DNA of 64,000 nt from Leadbettera azotonutricia ZAS-9 (GCF_000214355.1 NC_015577.1:186001-250000); one strand, 5' to 3'. Counted from the first letter of the stretch, positions 25,001 through 33,920 are shown. The notes: a model not told the origin generated them from the sequence alone. A program made the numbers and translations.

Positions 25001-26130
25001 GGCCGGGATTGTTTGACGGAACTATAGACAGGGCTTTTTATATCGGTCCCCATACGATAACATCATCCGCATCGTATCTTTCCGCAAGCGCGGTCAATGG
25101 ACATGATTACCTGATAATAACCGGGGAGGATGAATCCCTGGCGCCTCTTGCTCTATCGTATCCGGGTAAAACCATCGGTATTGCACTTATGGGACTTGGA
25201 GCCGAGCGAACTATTTCCTTAAATGCAAACGGCAGTATGTTTACAGTTTCCCAGGGAGTTACCCTTGCTTTAAAAGATAATCTTATTCTTGCAGGACTAA
25301 CTACAAATGATTCTCCTCTTGTACGAATTAATACTAACGGCAGCTTTACCATGGAAGGAGGAACTATCAGCGGGAACTCCTCCTCCTATAGCGGCGGCGG
25401 TGTTTATTCTAGCGGCAGCTTTACCATGAAAGGGGGAACCATCAGCGGGAACTCCTCCTCTTTTTCTTCCTCCTCCTCCTCCTACGGCGGTGGCAGCGTG
25501 TATGTTTCTTCTAACGGCAGCTTTACCATGAAAGGGGGAACCATCAGCGGGAACTCCTCCTCCCACGGCGGTGGCGTGTATGTTACTTCTAACGGCAGCT
25601 TTACCATGGAAGGGGGAACCATTAGCGGGAACTCCTCCTCCTATGAAGGCGGTGGCGTGTATGTTACTTCTGACGGCAGCTTTACCATGGGAGGAGGAAC
25701 CATCAGCGGGAACTCCTCCTCTTCCTACGGCGGCGGCGGTGTGTATATTTATTCTAACGGCAGCTTTACCCTGAAAGGTGGAACCATTAGAGAAAACACT
25801 GCCTCCAGCAGGGGCGGTGGCGTGTATGTTTATTCTAGCGGCAGCTTTACCATGGAAGGAGGAACCATTAGCGGGAACTCCTCCTCCTATGAAGGCGGCG
25901 GCGTGTGTGTTAGTTCTGACGGTAGCTTTACCAAGAGCGGTACTTCGATAATCTACGGTGATACCGACACGACACATACCGCTGGAGCTAATGAAAACAC
26001 TGCATTAAGTGGGCAAGGGCATGCGATATATTGGTATGCAAGTCCCTCAAAACAGCGTCAATCCACTTTGGGGGCGAATGTAGATCTAAGCACCAATACG
26101 GCTGATGCCGGGTATGCCAATTGGGATTAG
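22027..26130 (+). CDS. Large adhesin-like lipoprotein B (paralogue of A)
   Basis: 1367 residues. The first eight codons match the start of the first cluster lipoprotein (MKKGLFLA versus MKKSLFLL) and then run into the gene start of adhesin A (GKNMKTACKF...), a fusion scar; the ATG at 22060 is the alternative start. Lipobox L-A-G-C. The first about 550 residues are nearly identical to adhesin A; then about six Fn3 domains, two of which are a recent tandem duplication, then seven beta-helix repeats with F-T-M-x-G-G-T-I-S-G-N, and the same tail ending N-W-D. Probably a second surface adhesin. Expressed from a copy of the cluster-A promoter. Confidence 0.85.
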   Translation: MKKGLFLAGKNMKTACKFLLSILLLLCLAGCENPFTQKPFVPESSSQGYVAVHFETPQEVYGENTGEGGERTLYPELPAFTKYELSFSNGPEARPPFTVQPGSNTVIELAVGSWTITAIAYSGSEGSYTEAARGSASPVTISAGNTSVADISLTPSAGGIGFFNYTVNLPSGAAGNIVITNPEGGMVNGGNITLNNSAVNGTLNLLSGQYIMSLILTLNGKRSGRTEILHVYPNLTSRAAYTFSEFDFRAVMGLTHNAWASRTLANPGDTQWYTFNAEAGKTYQIQWNDAYEGDASKSLDIKVSAVRGNGAAIFANRDSGWNSPKTISGFSGSVYIAVQGKSNSSTGTYALKYYDTVTVVPQGIMAISSVNTSLIPAAIISWNSVEEISAYRLYRALLGGGPYTQIADQRSTVFTDEDVVGNITYYYKAAAYNANGEGDASPAASGTIPASHPAAITALANNAWTGGTIGAAGAVGWYKFTAESARTYYIQWNDAVQGDASKSLDIKVSAYSAAGDVLFENEDSAWTVPKIISGLRGTVFLKAAARNNSSTGTYSIRQHDPLSVIPEVPENVSAGSGNGQITVNWNGVLDAVEYEVYCGEGTAIPSAPSAVTGNTSAVISGLSNGINYSIWVKAKNLVGLSGASARVSVKPIAGMGEVTVSSGNEQLNLSWAAVAGADEYEVYYGTGTTIPGTPAQTVSTTSASITGLVNGTSYNIWVKGKNSTGKGGASAMASGKPLGTPGTLTVNEGIGELTISWATVPGADEYEVYYGTETPTNLWNIVSSTTTTITGLTNGTLYNVRLRSKNATGVSDWSNVATGKPIGTMGSVTVSSEDGKLNLSWAAIAGADEYEVYYGTGTAIPGTPAQTVSTTSASITGLVNGTSYNIWVKGKNSTGKGGASAMASGKPLGTPGTLTVNEGIGELTISWATVPGADEYEVYYGTETPTNLWNTVSGTTATIPLANGISYTMRIRARNATGSVFSPIATGTPAIRPGLFDGTIDRAFYIGPHTITSSASYLSASAVNGHDYLIITGEDESLAPLALSYPGKTIGIALMGLGAERTISLNANGSMFTVSQGVTLALKDNLILAGLTTNDSPLVRINTNGSFTMEGGTISGNSSSYSGGGVYSSGSFTMKGGTISGNSSSFSSSSSSYGGGSVYVSSNGSFTMKGGTISGNSSSHGGGVYVTSNGSFTMEGGTISGNSSSYEGGGVYVTSDGSFTMGGGTISGNSSSSYGGGGVYIYSNGSFTLKGGTIRENTASSRGGGVYVYSSGSFTMEGGTISGNSSSYEGGGVCVSSDGSFTKSGTSIIYGDTDTTHTAGANENTALSGQGHAIYWYASPSKQRQSTLGANVDLSTNTADAGYANWD
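24028..24872 (+). repeat. 510-base tandem duplication of two Fn3 units in adhesin B
   Basis: The stretch near 24028-24362 recurs at 24538-24872 at a spacing of 510 bases with only scattered changes (for example ACAATACC at 24091 versus GCAATACC at 24601). It adds two Fn3 domains relative to adhesin A. Confidence 0.85.
25339..25920 (+). repeat. Seven in-frame beta-helix repeats, adhesin B
   Basis: Seven units of about 83 bases starting GGCAGCTTTACC, with serine linkers coded by TCC runs (five in a row at 25468-25482). Three units fewer than adhesin A. Confidence 0.88.
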
Positions 26131-26171
26131 GAATGGGTAGAAAATATGAAGGTTCATTGGAGGTACGCTAA

Positions 26172-26305
26172 ATGGGCGCTGCCATATTCTCAGTATTTCA
26201 AACGCCGCCTGATTGAACAATGGGATTTTTGCTTTGCTGCTCATCATTTATTATATGGGACTTGCGGCAAAGGGCCTGTTTGAAGATTCCAGAGATATTG
26301 ATCTG
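26172..26305 (+). pseudogene. Shredded copy of orfX
   Basis: The ribosome binding site and ATG at 26172 match those of orfX at 18932, but three deletions, at least one at the shared word AAATGGGC, join fragments corresponding to 19097-19130, 19283-19305 and 19407-19480 out of frame. The last fragment reads L-L-L-I-I-Y-Y-M-G-L-A-A-K-G-L-F-E-D-S. It then runs into the 3' end of the methyltransferase on the other strand. Confidence 0.8.
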
Positions 26306-26916
26306 CCCATGCCCGATATTATACAGTATGACTTATTTTTTTGGATTTCTATGGTCTTTATGAGATTCATTCCGTTTTCGACAGTTAATTGTTCCAATTC
26401 CTCTAGGGAAAATTTATTAAAACCATATTTTGTATAGACAATTTTATCCAAATATTCTTTGGTATATATGACATTGAGGAAGACGCCATTTTGTTTCAAT
26501 ATCCTTTTTATTTCGGTAAAACACTTGTCCGGTTCTTTCCAGAAATAAACAGTATTTACGGTATAGACTTTATCAAATGTGTCGCTTCTAAAAGAGGTTT
26601 TAGAAATATCCTCTAAAGATAATTTTAATGAACCATTGCCGATTTTTCCAACATTTCTCTCTTTTACTTTTTCCAGCATATCTTTTGATATTTCTATCCC
26701 ATAAATAATTGGATTCTTGTTTTTAAATAACTTCTCTATCAGATAACCATTCCCAAAGCCAATATCCAAAACAGTATCTTTTGACTCTATGTTTTCCAGC
26801 ACAGTCTTATATTGTTTTTGATTAATGACATTCATTATTTTGGTGGATATTTTTCCGCCAATTCCGTTGGGATTTCCGAAATTTTTTCCAACATATCTTA
26901 TAAACTTGTTAAACAT
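26251..26916 (-). CDS. SAM-dependent methyltransferase with rewritten C-terminus
   Basis: 221 residues. Class I methyltransferase fold: VLDIGFGNGYLIEKL (motif I, about 50-64), Y-G-I-E-I-S (motif II acidic residue), Y-T-V-N-T-V-Y-F-W (motif IV region) and LKQNGVFLNVIY. Resembles small UbiE/COQ5-type or tellurite-type methyltransferases. The last 20 residues (from G-M-G-R-S-I-S) are encoded antisense to the orfX relic; the native end, S-E-S-V-K and stop, is preserved at 20310. AT-rich. The substrate is unknown. The enzyme is probably still active because the catalytic core is intact. Confidence 0.75.
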   Translation of the reverse strand: MFNKFIRYVGKNFGNPNGIGGKISTKIMNVINQKQYKTVLENIESKDTVLDIGFGNGYLIEKLFKNKNPIIYGIEISKDMLEKVKERNVGKIGNGSLKLSLEDISKTSFRSDTFDKVYTVNTVYFWKEPDKCFTEIKRILKQNGVFLNVIYTKEYLDKIVYTKYGFNKFSLEELEQLTVENGMNLIKTIEIQKNKSYCIISGMGRSISLESSNRPFAASPI

Positions 26917-26955
26917 TGCTATGCTTATTCCCCCGGATTGCCGCAGGGTTGTTGA

Positions 26956-29394
26956 TTAAGAACCGCTCAGGTAGAGCCGCAGCTTTTCGATGAGGGCGTC
27001 GTAATCCAGGGGTTTTCCCAAATGGTCATTCATGCCGGCCTTGATGCATCTTTCTATATCTTCGCGGAATACATTTGCGGTCATTGCCACAATTGGTATT
27101 TTGGCGGCCGCGATGGGGAGCGCGCGGATACGGCGGGTAGCTTCGTATCCGTCCATTTCGGGCATTTGCACATCCATCAGTATTATATCGTATTTCTCCG
27201 GCGTTTTTTGGAACATCTCCAGGGCCTTTTCTCCATTTTCCGCAAAGTCTATGGTCAAAAGCGTCGGCTCCAAAAGGGCCTGCACGATTTCCCGGTTGAT
27301 ATCCACATCTTCGGCAATAAGCGCCGTATAGCCCTTAAAGGCGCCGGCAATGTCCGTCTGCGCCCCGTCCTCAGGCGCATCATTCTTGGGAGACGCATCA
27401 AGCCCACGCCTAAGCAGCAGGGTGAAATAAAATTTGGAACCATTCCCCGGCTCGGAATCCACCCCGATTTCACCGCCCATCATTTCGACAATGTTTTTTG
27501 AAATGACAAGGCCAAGGCCGGTACCGCCGTATTTGCGGGACGTGTCGCTTTCGGCTTGCTGGAAAGCATGAAAAAGGCGGGCCTTTTGTTCGGGGCTGAT
27601 GCCGATCCCGTCGTCTTTCACGCTCATCTGTATACGGCAGGCGCCGTTTTCTTCCCCAAGCAAAGATGCGCTTAAGCGGATACTGCCGCCTTTCGGCGTG
27701 AATTTGACGGCGTTCCCCAAAAGGTTTGTCAGAACCTGGGAAAGACGCTGGTCGTCCCCGTGCAGACTGTGGGGTATGGCCTCGTCAATTTGAACATCCA
27801 ATACCTGTTCTTTTTCGACAATCCGGAAATTGATGATATTGAGGATATTCCGGATCATTTTTTCAAAATCAAAATCCACGTTGGCCAGTTCAAGTTTGCC
27901 CGCTTCGATTTTTGACATATCGAGTATGTCGTTGACCACTCCGAGAAGATGCCGGGAAGCGCCCTCGATTTTATTGAGACAGTCGTCCTTCCGCGCCGAA
28001 TCCTGGGAAGATTTCGCGATGGATGTCATGCCGATGATGGCACCTATGGGCGTCCTGATTTCATGGCTCATATTGGAAAGGAATTGGCTCTTGGCAATAT
28101 TCGCCTGCTGTGTCGCTACAAATGCTTCGCTGATGGGCTCGGCGATTTTTCTGGAAAGGAACCGGGATACAAATATTGAGACAAAGATGACAAGCAATAG
28201 CAGGGCGGCCCAAATCACGGTGATAATCCGGATAGTTGAATCGACGTTGTCCGCGATGGATTTTGCCAGCCGCAAGACCTCTCCGCTGGTATTGTTCGCA
28301 AGCCCTGCAATATCCTGCACACGGAGAATATAGACAAGGGTCCAGCCTGTCAGCTCAATGGGCGCCCACATGATGTATGAATCAATTGACTCTCCATTGC
28401 GGCTTATGAGGGCGCGTGCAGCGCCGAACTTTTCCGCCCGCATCCCCGCAATAAGGCTTTCTGCGTCTTTTCCAAAAAAATCAGAAATGCCATATTCTTC
28501 CATGTCATTCAGGCCGGGGGCTGAAATGATCTTTGTATTGCTTGCCGTACTTTTCAGCAAAACCGCATAGCCGTTTTCGCCTATCACGGTAGACTGTATA
28601 TTTTTATCCAAATTCTCAATTTTGATATCAAACCCGGCGGCACCCTTAAAGACGCCGTCTTCCCCATAAAAAGGGGTTGAAATGGAGATAGCAAGCCCGC
28701 GCCCTGCCGAATCCCGTTCGGTGTCGGAGATAAAAACAGGGCTCCCGTCCCGGACAGCGGTGTACCAGGGCCGTTCCCGCATGACCGGCATATATTCGAT
28801 AGGTATGGCGGCCTTGTACGCGCCATCTTTGTCATATTGAATATTTTGCCCTGAGGCTGTAGTGATGAACATGGTGTAGATATCGGGATTTTCTTCCATA
28901 ATGAGGGAAAACAGCCATTCAATATTGCTAAGCAGATAAGTTTCTTCCAACAAACCCGTACGCTCTAAATCGCTCCGGTCAAACCGGGGATCTTCTAGCA
29001 TGGTGGAATCAAAAAACCAATGGAGCCTAAGCTGTCCCTTCGGAACATCCCTGTAATTGGGGACAGGGTTAAGCCTGAAGGTTTTCTTTTCCCGGTATAT
29101 TTTCTCGATGGAGCTTTTTATCATGGCGACGCTCTTGGTTATGCCTCCCATATCGCCGTTGATACTCCGGGCATTCACCCTGACAAGGCTGGAAGTATCG
29201 ACGATCCCCTGATCCAGCAGGGAAACCATGATACTATCCGCCGCTATGCGGCCTATATCAAACTTGCCGTTTGATGTAGCGGCGCGGATATTCACCAGTG
29301 CGACAACAACCAACACACCGCTGATAAGCAAGGCAGCAACACAGGGCATCAGTATAGCGTAGAGCATCCTGTTTTGTAGCGAACTATTTTTCAC
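26956..29394 (-). CDS. Hybrid histidine kinase with dCache sensor
   Basis: 812 residues from GTG at 29394. Membrane segment about 12-34, a large extracytoplasmic double-Cache sensor (about 40-385; the P-W-Y-T-A-V-R-D and G-A-A-G-F-D stretches are typical), membrane segment about 390-410, HisKA with H444 (NMSHEIRTPI), HATPase with D-D-G-I-G and GGTGLGL near 622-630, one receiver with Asp741 (LMDVQMPEMDG). It has no output domain. Related to the kinases at 3667 and 41914. Double-Cache sensors usually bind small organic acids or amino acids. It stands alone between the methyltransferase and the radical SAM gene. Confidence 0.93.
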   Translation of the reverse strand: MKNSSLQNRMLYAILMPCVAALLISGVLVVVALVNIRAATSNGKFDIGRIAADSIMVSLLDQGIVDTSSLVRVNARSINGDMGGITKSVAMIKSSIEKIYREKKTFRLNPVPNYRDVPKGQLRLHWFFDSTMLEDPRFDRSDLERTGLLEETYLLSNIEWLFSLIMEENPDIYTMFITTASGQNIQYDKDGAYKAAIPIEYMPVMRERPWYTAVRDGSPVFISDTERDSAGRGLAISISTPFYGEDGVFKGAAGFDIKIENLDKNIQSTVIGENGYAVLLKSTASNTKIISAPGLNDMEEYGISDFFGKDAESLIAGMRAEKFGAARALISRNGESIDSYIMWAPIELTGWTLVYILRVQDIAGLANNTSGEVLRLAKSIADNVDSTIRIITVIWAALLLLVIFVSIFVSRFLSRKIAEPISEAFVATQQANIAKSQFLSNMSHEIRTPIGAIIGMTSIAKSSQDSARKDDCLNKIEGASRHLLGVVNDILDMSKIEAGKLELANVDFDFEKMIRNILNIINFRIVEKEQVLDVQIDEAIPHSLHGDDQRLSQVLTNLLGNAVKFTPKGGSIRLSASLLGEENGACRIQMSVKDDGIGISPEQKARLFHAFQQAESDTSRKYGGTGLGLVISKNIVEMMGGEIGVDSEPGNGSKFYFTLLLRRGLDASPKNDAPEDGAQTDIAGAFKGYTALIAEDVDINREIVQALLEPTLLTIDFAENGEKALEMFQKTPEKYDIILMDVQMPEMDGYEATRRIRALPIAAAKIPIVAMTANVFREDIERCIKAGMNDHLGKPLDYDALIEKLRLYLSGS

Positions 29395-29474
29395 ACCCTT
29401 ATTACCTCTTCATAAAACTGCAACAGGCAGTTAAGCTTAGCACATGCGAGGCATCGCAGCTATAGTGCAAAATA

Positions 29475-30992
29475 TCATCCTTCCAAAACACGCCGCAATT
29501 CCTTCCGGTCAATACCCCAATTTTTGCCAAATTGTGTTAGCAATTTATCCGAAAGCTCCATAAAACAGGAAAACACTGGCGCTCCCGGAGGGAAAAGCTT
29601 TTCCGCTAAATCGGGAAAACTGTTCCGGTTTACGATAATCTCCCAAAACCGGGCAAAGTTTTTTATGCGGTCAAGTTGGGAGGCGGGAAGGGCAGCGGTT
29701 TCCAAAACCTCATAGGGCGGCTCAGTACCGTAGCATATACCGTAAGCCCCTGTGCGGCGGCCAATGGGCGCGCCCGGAAGGAGCTTGAGTATGCCGAGCT
29801 GGATTTCCACACGGGAAAGAGTGTTGCTAAATGGCGAAGTTTCTTCCCAGGCTTGCCCCCCGGTCAGGGCAATCCACAGCCGGTCAAAACCTTCGCCGAA
29901 TGACGCGAGGTCCTCGCCGGGGAGGCCGGCGATTAAATCGGCGTGGACAATTGCGTTAGTCTTGGTTCGCAAAAACCGCAAGACTTCCAGTTCTTTTTCC
30001 GCGTCCCAGGGCCTGCCTATGAGCTTTGAGGTTTCGGGGTTTAATGTCTGTATCCCCACTTCAAGCCTTAAAGATCCCGCAGGAAATTTGCAGAGCAAAT
30101 TTTTAAGTTCATCAGGGAAGCGGGAGGGAACCATTTCAAAATGCACGCAGAGGGGGGTATCGTCCTGGGGATTTTTCAATTTGTCCAGAAAAAATTCCAT
30201 AATCGCCGTAGCGCGTTTAATATCAAGGTTAAACGTGCGGTCGAGAAATTTAAAAATTTTTACACCGCCTTTTACCAGATCATCCATGGTTGAAAGAAAT
30301 TCATCCAGGGGGAATTCCCTTACGCGGCGGGCTTCTTCGCTCCCTGCCGCACTCAGGCAAAATTCACAGCCAAAGGGGCAACCCCGGCTGGCCTCCACAT
30401 AGACCAGTTTGCGTCGGAGATCTTCGCTGCTATACAAATGATAAGCTGTTTTAATCAGCGAAAGATCTTCGGGCAAAGAATCGATGAATTCCGGTAAATT
30501 TGCGGCTTTCCGCGATGATTTTTCCGTTTTCATCGATGAATTTGAGGGATCCATCCCCTCAAAAATACGCAGGCAGAGTGTTTTGAATGCGGTCTCCCCC
30601 TCTCCGCGAATTGCATAATCCGCATAGCGGAATATCTCCGCATCCCCGGGCAGCCATGAAACCTCGGGGCCGCCGAGAACAATCAGGGGCTTTGTGAATC
30701 CCGGTGATGCTTCCGCATTGCGGGTCTGCCAATATTCATACAAGCCTTTGAGCAATTCCAGCGTTGCTTTATGATTCCATATCGAAACGGAAATGCCCAA
30801 AATGCTTGGATTCGCTTCAAGCAGGGGATCGATTTTTTCCTTCAATGGCTGGCGCAGGGCGAATTCAATTATTCGGCAATGGGGTTCCAATTCTCCTAGA
30901 TTGGCCTTGAGGAGGCGGAGGGCAAGGGAAGGGTGTATCCATTTCGCGTTGATGGTGGCGAGAAGTATATCGGGGCGATCTTGCCTAAGCAT
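29475..30992 (-). CDS. B12-binding-domain radical SAM protein
   Basis: 505 residues from ATG at 30992; the frame is open to 31052 but that overlaps the preceding gene. The N-terminal about 165 residues form a cobalamin-binding-like Rossmann domain (DILLATINAKWIHPSLALRLL, V-L-G-G-P-E-V-S). The radical SAM core follows with the cluster motif C-P-F-G-C-E-F-C near residue 205, then a TIM-barrel region and a C-terminal DUF4080-like portion. Such proteins carry out B12-dependent methylations or related radical reactions, but the substrate here is unknown. Last gene of the unit glgX - phosphatase - this. Confidence 0.85.
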   Translation of the reverse strand: MLRQDRPDILLATINAKWIHPSLALRLLKANLGELEPHCRIIEFALRQPLKEKIDPLLEANPSILGISVSIWNHKATLELLKGLYEYWQTRNAEASPGFTKPLIVLGGPEVSWLPGDAEIFRYADYAIRGEGETAFKTLCLRIFEGMDPSNSSMKTEKSSRKAANLPEFIDSLPEDLSLIKTAYHLYSSEDLRRKLVYVEASRGCPFGCEFCLSAAGSEEARRVREFPLDEFLSTMDDLVKGGVKIFKFLDRTFNLDIKRATAIMEFFLDKLKNPQDDTPLCVHFEMVPSRFPDELKNLLCKFPAGSLRLEVGIQTLNPETSKLIGRPWDAEKELEVLRFLRTKTNAIVHADLIAGLPGEDLASFGEGFDRLWIALTGGQAWEETSPFSNTLSRVEIQLGILKLLPGAPIGRRTGAYGICYGTEPPYEVLETAALPASQLDRIKNFARFWEIIVNRNSFPDLAEKLFPPGAPVFSCFMELSDKLLTQFGKNWGIDRKELRRVLEG

Positions 30993-31018
30993 GTTTGGTT
31001 TAATCCGGAGGTTCCGGT

Positions 31019-31621
31019 TTAAGCAAAAAGCCCCATGGTTCCGGTCTGCCATTCTTCACGGGCTTCCATTACCAGGCGTTCTACGTCCTGCCAGGTGTCG
31101 GCCCGTGGGCCGGGAAAATCGCGGTTGGTGGAATTGCTGAACACGATGGTTCTGCAGCCCTGGCTGCGGAGGAGCCTGATGTTGGAAGGGGCGTCGTCGA
31201 TGTAGACGTGGGCGCCTACGGCTACCTTGTCGGCCATGAAGCAGATGTCCCAGTAGGGGATGTCCCAGTTGTCGAGCCATTCAACAGTTTGAATGACGCT
31301 GGTCTTGTGGGAGTATTTTAAAAAAAGCCTGTGGGTGATGATCCTGATGCCTTTATTGGAAAGCTTGCGCAAAACAGCAGGGGCGTCCTTGATGGGCTTC
31401 ATGTCGAGGAAGAGGTTGCGCTGTGTAACTGCAAAACGATGGAGCCTGTCGTAGCCGCCGTATTCGGCAATGCCCCATTCGTCAAGGCCGTAGGATATAT
31501 CCGGGGTAAGGGCTTCGAGGGGCCTGGAAAGCCATTCCGCAGCAATGCTGCGCATGGCGCCGTAAAAATCGCCCACCACGCCGTCAAGATCAACGCCAAG
31601 TATAAAACTGCTTTCGTCCAC
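31019..31621 (-). CDS. HAD-family 5'-nucleotidase-like phosphatase
   Basis: 200 residues from GTG at 31621. HAD motif I is VDLDGVVGD (about 10-18; catalytic Asp in D-L-D-G), motif II lies in IITHR and motif III/IV in V-Y-I-D-D-A-P-S-N. The overall pattern fits the 5'(3')-deoxyribonucleotidase group, which dephosphorylates deoxynucleotides. It starts 9 bases after the stop of glgX and ends just before the radical SAM gene, so all three are likely co-transcribed. Confidence 0.8.
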   Translation of the reverse strand: MDESSFILGVDLDGVVGDFYGAMRSIAAEWLSRPLEALTPDISYGLDEWGIAEYGGYDRLHRFAVTQRNLFLDMKPIKDAPAVLRKLSNKGIRIITHRLFLKYSHKTSVIQTVEWLDNWDIPYWDICFMADKVAVGAHVYIDDAPSNIRLLRSQGCRTIVFSNSTNRDFPGPRADTWQDVERLVMEAREEWQTGTMGLFA

Positions 31622-31630
31622 TTTATGCCC

Positions 31631-33787
31631 CTAATATAAAATTCTTGAAAGAAGTATCACCATGCTCCGTCCGTTGACAGTATAGGTGTCAGGGTTATCC
31701 AGGGCCTTTTCATTCCCTGGCGTATAAATGTCATCAGGGGAAGGCTGGGCAGTATCCACGGCGCGGAACCAGCGTTTGCCCTCCAGGGGGTCGCAAATGG
31801 CAAAGTCCACAGGATTTTCGCCTGCATTGAACATGATGAAAAAGTCGTTATCGTCCCGGTCCGCAAGGATTTCCGCCCTTGAGCCGTCGAGCCTCATGGC
31901 AAGACAGGAGCCAAGGCCATCCCAGTCGGGGGGGTCCCCTTCTTCGTTAAACCAGGTGATGTCGGGGATGGCGTTGTAGTTGCCGTCCCTGCCGGTGTAA
32001 AACTCGGGACGCATAAAACCGTGATGGCGGCGGCGGAAGGCGATTATCTCTTTGATAAAGCGGTAGTAACCGGCGTTCTTTTCTTTTTGAGTCCAATCAT
32101 GCCAGGAGATTTCATTGTCCTGGCAGTAGGCATTGTTGTTGCCCTGCTGGGTGCGGCCTAATTCGTCGCCCCCGAGTATCATGGGCGTGCCGAGGGCAAT
32201 CATCATGCTGGCAATAAAATTTTTAGTGTACTGCTGCCTCTTTGCCTCAAGAACAGGATCATCGCTGATGCCTTCGTAACCGTAGTTATAGCTCAAGTTG
32301 TTGTCGTTGCCGTCGCGGTTGTTTTCGCCGTTGCCCTCGTTGTGCTTCTGGTTATAGGAAACAAGATCCCGCAGGGTAAAGCCGTCATGGCTGGTGATAA
32401 AGTTGACCGAGTGGAAAGGCTTGCGCCCGTCCCGCAGATACAGATCGCTGGAGCCCGAAAGACGGGTGGCAAGGTGGCGGGTATGGGCAGGATCGCCCCG
32501 CCAATAAAGGCGGAGTTCGTCCCTGAAGCGGTCGTTCCATTCTGCCCAGCGCCCGCCGGGGAACCAGCCCACCTGATAGGCGCCGCCTGCATCCCAGGCT
32601 TCGGCAATGAGCTTTGTGCTGCTCAGCACCGGATCTTCCGCAATGCGTTCCAGCACCGGAGGGTTCTCCATGAGATGGCCGTCCTGGTCGCGTCCAAGAA
32701 TAGAGCCCAGGTCGAAACGGAAACCGTCAACGTGCATTTCTATTACCCAGTAGCGGAGACAGTCGAGAATAAAGCTGCGCACCACCGGGTGATTGCAATT
32801 CACCGTATTGCCGCAGCCCGAATAATTTTGGTAGAAGCGTTTGTTTTCGTTCAGTATATAATAGATGGTGTTGTCCAATCCCCTGAAGGAAAATGTCGGC
32901 CCCATCTCGCTGCCCTCGGCAGTGTGGTTAAAAACTATGTCCAGTATTACTTCTATCCCCGCTTTGTGGAGTTCCCTCACCATCTCCTTGAATTCCCTCA
33001 CCTGTGCGCCCGGGGCAGCATCCGAAGCGTAAGAACCTTTGGGGGCAAAAAAGGCGACCGTGGAATAGCCCCAATAGTTGGTCGCTTTTTTCCCCGTATT
33101 CGGGTTAATATTTGAAAGCTCGTTCTCGTTGAATTCCTGAATGGGGAGAAGCTCAAGGCTTGTGATCCCCAGATCCTTAAAGAAGGGGATCTTCTCGGTT
33201 ACCCCTTTGTAAGTTCCCGGATGGGCAACCCCGGAATTGGGGTTTTTGGTAAGCCCCCGGACATGGGTTTCGTAAAGCACGCTGAAGCGCAGGGGGTAGT
33301 TGAGAGGCACATCGCCCTGCCAGTCAAAGCGGTCGTCCACTACCACGCAGCGGGGCTGGTTATAGGCATCATCCTTGTATGAATAGGAAAGATCCGTGGA
33401 AGCCTCGCCGGGTATATAGCCCAGGCAGGCTTCAAAATCCCAGTGTGACAGATCCGTCAAAGCCTTGGCGTAAGGATCGATGAGTGTCTTGTTGTAATTG
33501 AAGCGCATTCCCTTTTCGGGTATGTATGGCCCGTCCGCGCGGTACAGGTAAAGAGCCCCTGCCTTGAGGGAACGGATATGGCAATGCCAGATATCCCCGG
33601 TTTTATGCCTGTTTTTATCAAGCTTAACCTCTTCGAAAGGGCTGTCCGCCCCGTCTGTCTCGAAGAGTATAAGGGTTATTGCCGTCGCATGCCGTGAAAA
33701 GAGCGCGAAATTCACCCCTTCATCGGTAAGGGCGGCCCCCAGAGGCTGGGCCCGCCCAATATCAACAGCAAAATTTCCAAAAGCCAT
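31631..33787 (-). CDS. glgX: Glycogen debranching enzyme (GlgX-type)
   Basis: 718 residues, close to the family length. N-terminal CBM48 (about 10-110), then a GH13 barrel: D-I-V-F-N-H-T, G-F-R-F-D-L-G (catalytic Asp), L-I-A-E-A-W-D (catalytic Glu) and FITSHDGFTLRDLV (third acid), then the E-N-N-R-D-G insertion typical of GlgX/isoamylase. It hydrolyses alpha-1,6 branches of glycogen or limit dextrins in the cytoplasm. First gene of the three-gene unit. Its upstream gap (33788-34005) holds a promoter and antitoxin relic on the other strand. Confidence 0.95.
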   Translation of the reverse strand: MAFGNFAVDIGRAQPLGAALTDEGVNFALFSRHATAITLILFETDGADSPFEEVKLDKNRHKTGDIWHCHIRSLKAGALYLYRADGPYIPEKGMRFNYNKTLIDPYAKALTDLSHWDFEACLGYIPGEASTDLSYSYKDDAYNQPRCVVVDDRFDWQGDVPLNYPLRFSVLYETHVRGLTKNPNSGVAHPGTYKGVTEKIPFFKDLGITSLELLPIQEFNENELSNINPNTGKKATNYWGYSTVAFFAPKGSYASDAAPGAQVREFKEMVRELHKAGIEVILDIVFNHTAEGSEMGPTFSFRGLDNTIYYILNENKRFYQNYSGCGNTVNCNHPVVRSFILDCLRYWVIEMHVDGFRFDLGSILGRDQDGHLMENPPVLERIAEDPVLSSTKLIAEAWDAGGAYQVGWFPGGRWAEWNDRFRDELRLYWRGDPAHTRHLATRLSGSSDLYLRDGRKPFHSVNFITSHDGFTLRDLVSYNQKHNEGNGENNRDGNDNNLSYNYGYEGISDDPVLEAKRQQYTKNFIASMMIALGTPMILGGDELGRTQQGNNNAYCQDNEISWHDWTQKEKNAGYYRFIKEIIAFRRRHHGFMRPEFYTGRDGNYNAIPDITWFNEEGDPPDWDGLGSCLAMRLDGSRAEILADRDDNDFFIMFNAGENPVDFAICDPLEGKRWFRAVDTAQPSPDDIYTPGNEKALDNPDTYTVNGRSMVILLSRILY

Positions 33788-33874
33788 GGATGATTATATC
33801 ATTTTTTGGAAAGGATAACCATAAGTACGTGTTTACCCTGTTGCTGTTGCCGGACAAGGCGGCGACGAAATTTC

Positions 33875-33903
33875 TTGACATGTATATCAATAAGATATAT
33901 GTA
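33875..33903 (+). promoter_or_regulatory. Promoter in front of the antitoxin relic
   Basis: TTGACA (33875-33880), 17 bases, TATGTA (33898-33903). The -35 is perfect; the -10 is weak. It precedes the ribbon-helix-helix relic by about 20 bases. Confidence 0.45.
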
Positions 33904-33920
33904 TCACTTGGAGAAAAAAT

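Noticed and set aside
26213-26437. 74-codon plus-strand ORF after adhesin B
   Set aside because: Made of out-of-frame orfX fragments and the antisense of the methyltransferase; no ribosome binding site.
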